A model generated the notes under the pieces. The model was given only the letters and a program-made list of their open reading frames with translations, was not told where the DNA came from and made no database searches. From Bacillus thuringiensis (GTDB lineage: Bacteria > Bacillota > Bacilli > Bacillales > Bacillaceae_G): 64,000 nucleotides of DNA. Each line of letters starts with the position of its first letter. Within the stretch, counting starts at the first letter, position 1. The DNA lies in NCBI RefSeq assembly GCF_022095615.2, contig NZ_CP155559.1:3841501-3905500 (forward strand). Direction: 5' to 3'. The position numbers and the translations under genes were made by a program. Of the stretch, positions 61,057-64,000 are shown piece by piece.

Positions 61057-63399
61057 CTATCTATTTGCTTTCTTTCTTCTAAATAACAGAAGGAACCCCG
61101 CTCCAACAAACGCCAAACCTGCTCCAATTGTAGAAACAACACTTGTACCTGTTTTCGGTAAATCACGTTCTTCTTTATTTTCAGTTACAGTTGTCGTTTC
61201 TTTTGCGTTTTGATTATCCGTTGTAGTTTGTCCAGATCCTGCATTATTACCTTCATCTGTTGGTGGTGTCGTTGGATTTCCTCCATTGTTTCCTTCATCT
61301 GTTGGCGGTGTCGTTGGATTTCCTCCATTGTTTCCTTCACCTGTTGGTGGTGTCGTTGGATTTCCTCCATTATTTCCTTCACCTGTTGGTGGTGTTGTTG
61401 GATTCTCTCCACCCGTTTCCTTATCACCCTCGTTCTTCTTCGTTATATCAATTGCATATTTAGCAAATTCATTTTCCGATGGTCCAACATATGATATTTT
61501 CCCATCTTTCTTTATATACTTTTGTGCATTTGGTGAAGAATCGAATGTTGTATTTAATTTATCTGCAACAATCGGTTTAAACGTCCAATTTTTATCTGCT
61601 GCTGGATCAATAACTGGTGTTTCTTGCATATACTTCACAATGATTTGACGTGTTTCATCTTGTGATTGATATACAACTTCCCCTTTACTTACACCCGGGA
61701 ACGTTTGGCTACTTCCACGATAGTTATTTGTAGCGACGATGAACTCTTGATTATCAGCTACTTGCTTCCCTTCATACGTCATATTTATAATACGATTCGT
61801 ATTTGCATTTACAACTTTTCCATCTTTATCGTATTTCGCCGGTTGTGTTACATCAATTTCGTATTTTAAGCCATCTAAAATATCAAAGTTATATGTAGGA
61901 TAGCCTATATTTACTAACGGCTGTTCTTCCGTTTTCTGTGGATCGATTTGATTAAACTGACCTGCAGACATTTCAAGCCATTCTTTCACTTGTGCCCCAT
62001 TTACTTTTACAGCATATAACGTATTTGGATATACATATAAATCTGCCACGTTTTTAATTGCTAACGTTCCAGCTGGAATATCCGTATAATATGTAGCACC
62101 GTTTCGGCCCCCCGCTTTAAATGGTGCGCCCGCAGATAAAACTGGAATTCCTTTATATTTGCTATACTGTCCATTTTCAGCAAACAACTTTTCTACATAC
62201 CATTTTTGTGCATTTGTCACAAGTTGTACAGAAGGATCATCTTGTACTAATGAGAAATAACTATTAATTGGCGCTGTCGTTTTTCCTACAGCTGTATTCA
62301 CATAATCAATTGTCGCTTGATGATCATCTTTAATTTCATTAACTAATTTTTGATCGGATTGTACTAATGGATTCCCTTTACTATCAGCGATCGGACGAAG
62401 TTGCGGCTTCGATTGCTCTTTTTGTATTTCCCATTTTCCGTTTACCTTTTTCAACTGCATATCAATAATACCTAAGTTACTTCCAAAGACACCAGGCATT
62501 ACAACTGGAACTCCATTAAATACATCCTTCACTTCAGTATGTGAATGTCCCATTAATACTGCATCTACACCAGGAACCTCTGTTAAATAATACGACGCGT
62601 TTTCCATGCCAACGTTGTATCCACTCTTATCAACACCGGAGTGCGCTAGTGCAACGATGACATCTGCACCTTCTGCTTTCATTTTTGGCACCATTTTCTT
62701 CGCCGTTTCAACTATATCTTTTGCTTTCACTTTTCCTTCTAAATTCGCTTTATCCCAGTTCATAACTTGAGGTGGAACAAATCCCATTACGCCAATTTTC
62801 ACTTTTTGTTTTTGACCTGATTCATCTTCTACTTCTTTTTCAAAAACATGATATGGTTTAAAGTAGTTTTGGTCGTTCTCTTTATTATTATCTTTATCAT
62901 CTTTATAGACGTTCGAGTTAATAACCGGGAACTCTGTTTTACTAATTACTTTGTTTAAATAGTCTAAACCATAGTTAAATTCATGATTCCCAAGAGAGAT
63001 GACGTCATACTTCATTAAATTCATTAAACGATATAATGGATGTGTATAACTAGGATCCACAGGCTTCTTCGGATCATTTATTTTATTCGCTACATAATCT
63101 CCAAGCGGTGTCCCTTGTAATGCATCCCCATCATCAAATAGGACAGAGTTCTTCGCTTCTTCACGTGCTTTATTAACAAGTGTTGCAGTTTGCACGAGAC
63201 CTACTTTATTATCTGTTTTCGTTTGATAATAATCGTAATTCATTAAGTTAACGTGAATATCTGATGTTTCTAGAATTCGTAAGTTAACCGTACTCTCCCC
63301 ATTGTTCTCATCCGCATGAGCTGTTGTTGGCAACACTTGTGGTGCTATTACACCAATAGCAAGAGTTGCTCCAGCTAGCATTTTTTTTGACTTTTTCAC
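61057..63399 (-). CDS. Cell-wall-anchored 2',3'-cyclic phosphodiesterase/3'-nucleotidase
   Basis: Surface nucleotidase of the CpdB type, 780 residues. Signal peptide about 1-29. The metallophosphatase domain has LETSDIHVNL, GDALQGTPLGD, SLGNHEFNYG and MGHSHTEV. A 5'-nucleotidase C-terminal domain follows (about 390-600). A proline-rich spacer of four 14-residue repeats lies at 666-721. The sortase signal LPKTG is at 747-751, then a membrane helix and RRKKANR tail. It would release nucleosides from nucleotides and RNA fragments at the cell surface, supplying the salvage genes in this window. Confidence 0.93.
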   Translation of the reverse strand: MKKSKKMLAGATLAIGVIAPQVLPTTAHADENNGESTVNLRILETSDIHVNLMNYDYYQTKTDNKVGLVQTATLVNKAREEAKNSVLFDDGDALQGTPLGDYVANKINDPKKPVDPSYTHPLYRLMNLMKYDVISLGNHEFNYGLDYLNKVISKTEFPVINSNVYKDDKDNNKENDQNYFKPYHVFEKEVEDESGQKQKVKIGVMGFVPPQVMNWDKANLEGKVKAKDIVETAKKMVPKMKAEGADVIVALAHSGVDKSGYNVGMENASYYLTEVPGVDAVLMGHSHTEVKDVFNGVPVVMPGVFGSNLGIIDMQLKKVNGKWEIQKEQSKPQLRPIADSKGNPLVQSDQKLVNEIKDDHQATIDYVNTAVGKTTAPINSYFSLVQDDPSVQLVTNAQKWYVEKLFAENGQYSKYKGIPVLSAGAPFKAGGRNGATYYTDIPAGTLAIKNVADLYVYPNTLYAVKVNGAQVKEWLEMSAGQFNQIDPQKTEEQPLVNIGYPTYNFDILDGLKYEIDVTQPAKYDKDGKVVNANTNRIINMTYEGKQVADNQEFIVATNNYRGSSQTFPGVSKGEVVYQSQDETRQIIVKYMQETPVIDPAADKNWTFKPIVADKLNTTFDSSPNAQKYIKKDGKISYVGPSENEFAKYAIDITKKNEGDKETGGENPTTPPTGEGNNGGNPTTPPTGEGNNGGNPTTPPTDEGNNGGNPTTPPTDEGNNAGSGQTTTDNQNAKETTTVTENKEERDLPKTGTSVVSTIGAGLAFVGAGFLLLFRRKKANR
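61237..61404 (-). repeat. Four tandem 42-base repeats in the nucleotidase gene
   Basis: Four in-frame 42-base units encode NPTTPPT[G/D]EGNN[G/A]G. Units differ by a Gly-to-Asp change in two copies and a Gly-to-Ala in the last. They form the wall-spanning spacer ahead of the LPKTG signal. Repeat number could vary between strains by slippage. Confidence 0.92.
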
Positions 63400-63762
63400 A
63401 AAAAATCCCCCTTATACAATTACCCAAAATAATGAAAAGAATCTCTATTTGTCTCTAACCACATACCTTTTTTTCTTCTATTAGAGACAAGATTTCCATT
63501 TCATCCTGCGCTAATGAGTAGTCCCCTTAAACGCTTGATTGTTGAAACTTTAATTAGCAGAAAATAAAGCCCTACTCATTAAAATTTCACCTTATCTGAC
63601 ATTATCATATATAATGTACTTTCATATCGTCAATATTTTTTGACATACTTCTACAAATTTTCTGTAAAGTTATTGTGGATTTTTCATAAATATATATTAT
63701 GCCCTTACATTGTTAATACTGCTGAATATGATACAATTACCAATTACAAGGAGGATTAATTT
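63400..63762 (-). other. Structured 5' region of the wall-anchored nucleotidase gene
   Basis: 363 bases without a gene. On the minus strand the leader contains a 68-base element closed by AATGAGTAG/CTACTCATT (63513-63521, 63572-63580), then a hairpin TTGTCTCTAA/TTAGAGACAA (63449-63490), then the GGGGGAT ribosome site. Neither stem is followed by a T run. The plus-strand promoter of the next gene must lie towards 63700. Confidence 0.5.
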
Positions 63763-64000
63763 ATGAAAAAAGTCATCTTAACAATTGTTTGTCTCCTCCT
63801 TCTAATCATTTCTTATTCTTATTTTGAAAAGAACGATGAGACAAAACAAAATGAACCCGAAGAAAAAACAGAAAAAACATCTACTCCAAGTTGGATTGAT
63901 AAGCAACCAAGTGATTCCTTTTATCATCTCGTACTAGGTGATTCACTCGCCAAAGGATATGGATCGACACAAGGGGGATTTGCTGAATTAGCTTCTAGAC
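63763..64000 (+). CDS. SGNH/GDSL-type hydrolase start (partial)
   Basis: First 79 residues of an exported lipase/esterase-like protein, cut by the window end. An N-terminal membrane or signal segment (KKVILTIVCLLLLIISYSYF) is followed by a charged, low-complexity linker and then LVLGDSLAKGYG, the GDS block with the catalytic serine. AAGGAGG precedes the ATG. YpmR/LipC-like enzymes of Bacillus look similar, but the C-terminal catalytic residues are outside the window. Confidence 0.87.
   Translation, partial: MKKVILTIVCLLLLIISYSYFEKNDETKQNEPEEKTEKTSTPSWIDKQPSDSFYHLVLGDSLAKGYGSTQGGFAELASR

Noticed and set aside
61210..61648. Plus-strand repetitive frames opposite the LPXTG gene
   Set aside because: They are antisense translations of the 42-base repeats that encode the wall spacer; no start signals.
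63513..63580. Purine riboswitch before the wall-anchored nucleotidase gene
   Set aside because: AGTTTC and GGGGACTAC recall parts of the aptamer, but the conserved TATAAT and ATATGG junction elements and the TCTACC core are absent.
1..64000. CRISPR arrays, insertion sequences, tRNA or rRNA genes
   Set aside because: I saw no direct-repeat/spacer pattern, no transposase sequence, no tRNA-like TTCGA arm context and no rRNA-like sequence. Small features could still be missed by eye.

Overview
This is a chromosomal window from a low-GC, spore-forming Firmicute, almost certainly the Bacillus cereus group (B. cereus, B. thuringiensis or B. anthracis). The protein sequences and order of genes match that group: glcT-ptsG, nagA-nagB-nagR, scpA-scpB, the spoVA operon, dacF/spoIIA, deoB-punA-pdp, xerD-fur-spoIIM, nudF-mciZ-yqkF, a riboflavin operon and a bioADFHCB operon. 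It reads as core genome throughout. I saw no insertion sequence, prophage, CRISPR array, tRNA or rRNA.

Layout. 1-5.1 kb holds sugar uptake and amino-sugar catabolism: the start of a glucose PTS permease with its antitermination leader, its antiterminator GlcT, a HAD phosphatase, and nagA-nagB-nagR with a NagR operator. 5.2-9.9 kb holds an exported metallo-beta-lactamase-fold protein, the ScpA/ScpB condensin subunits, a YjcZ micropeptide, ypuF, ribT and cyclophilin. 10-21.6 kb is mainly sporulation: ypuA, a HAD phosphatase, the seven-gene spoVA operon, a two-subunit NSS transporter, the spoIIAA-spoIIAB-sigF operon and dacF. Candidate sigma-G and sigma-F promoters precede spoVA and dacF. 21.7-24.3 kb is a YtrA-like GntR/ABC operon with a perfect operator and a decayed third gene.

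24.3-32 kb has a secreted protein, a MarR regulator, a SIMPL protein, a purine permease, CorA, and the nucleoside operon deoB-punA-pdp, whose probable start site carries a 19-bp palindrome. 32.4-40 kb has a YtkA-like lipoprotein, xerD, yqzK, fur with a Fur box, spoIIM, nudF, the division inhibitor gene mciZ and two aldo-keto reductases. 40-48 kb holds a secreted 5'-nucleotidase, two hydrolases, a YuiF-type antiporter, a LacI regulator and small proteins. 48.3-52.2 kb is the FMN riboswitch and ribD-ribE-ribBA-ribH. 52.2-59 kb is the biotin operon with a BirA operator, flanked by two paralogous small secreted repeat proteins. 59.1-61 kb is a T-box leader, with a second copy of its antiterminator/terminator module, in front of an NhaC transporter. 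61-63.4 kb is a wall-anchored LPXTG nucleotidase with a structured leader, and the window ends in an SGNH hydrolase.

Functional links. Purine and nucleoside salvage recurs: two exported nucleotidases, a purine permease, purine and pyrimidine nucleoside phosphorylases and phosphopentomutase. Vitamin synthesis (riboflavin, biotin) and sporulation control are the other themes. No clearly new multi-gene system is evident. The observations most worth checking are the duplicated T-box module without Stem I, the paralogous repeat proteins flanking the biotin operon, the long FMN riboswitch expression platform, the deo operator, the unclassified leader at 63.5 kb, and the split between ribT and the rest of the riboflavin genes.
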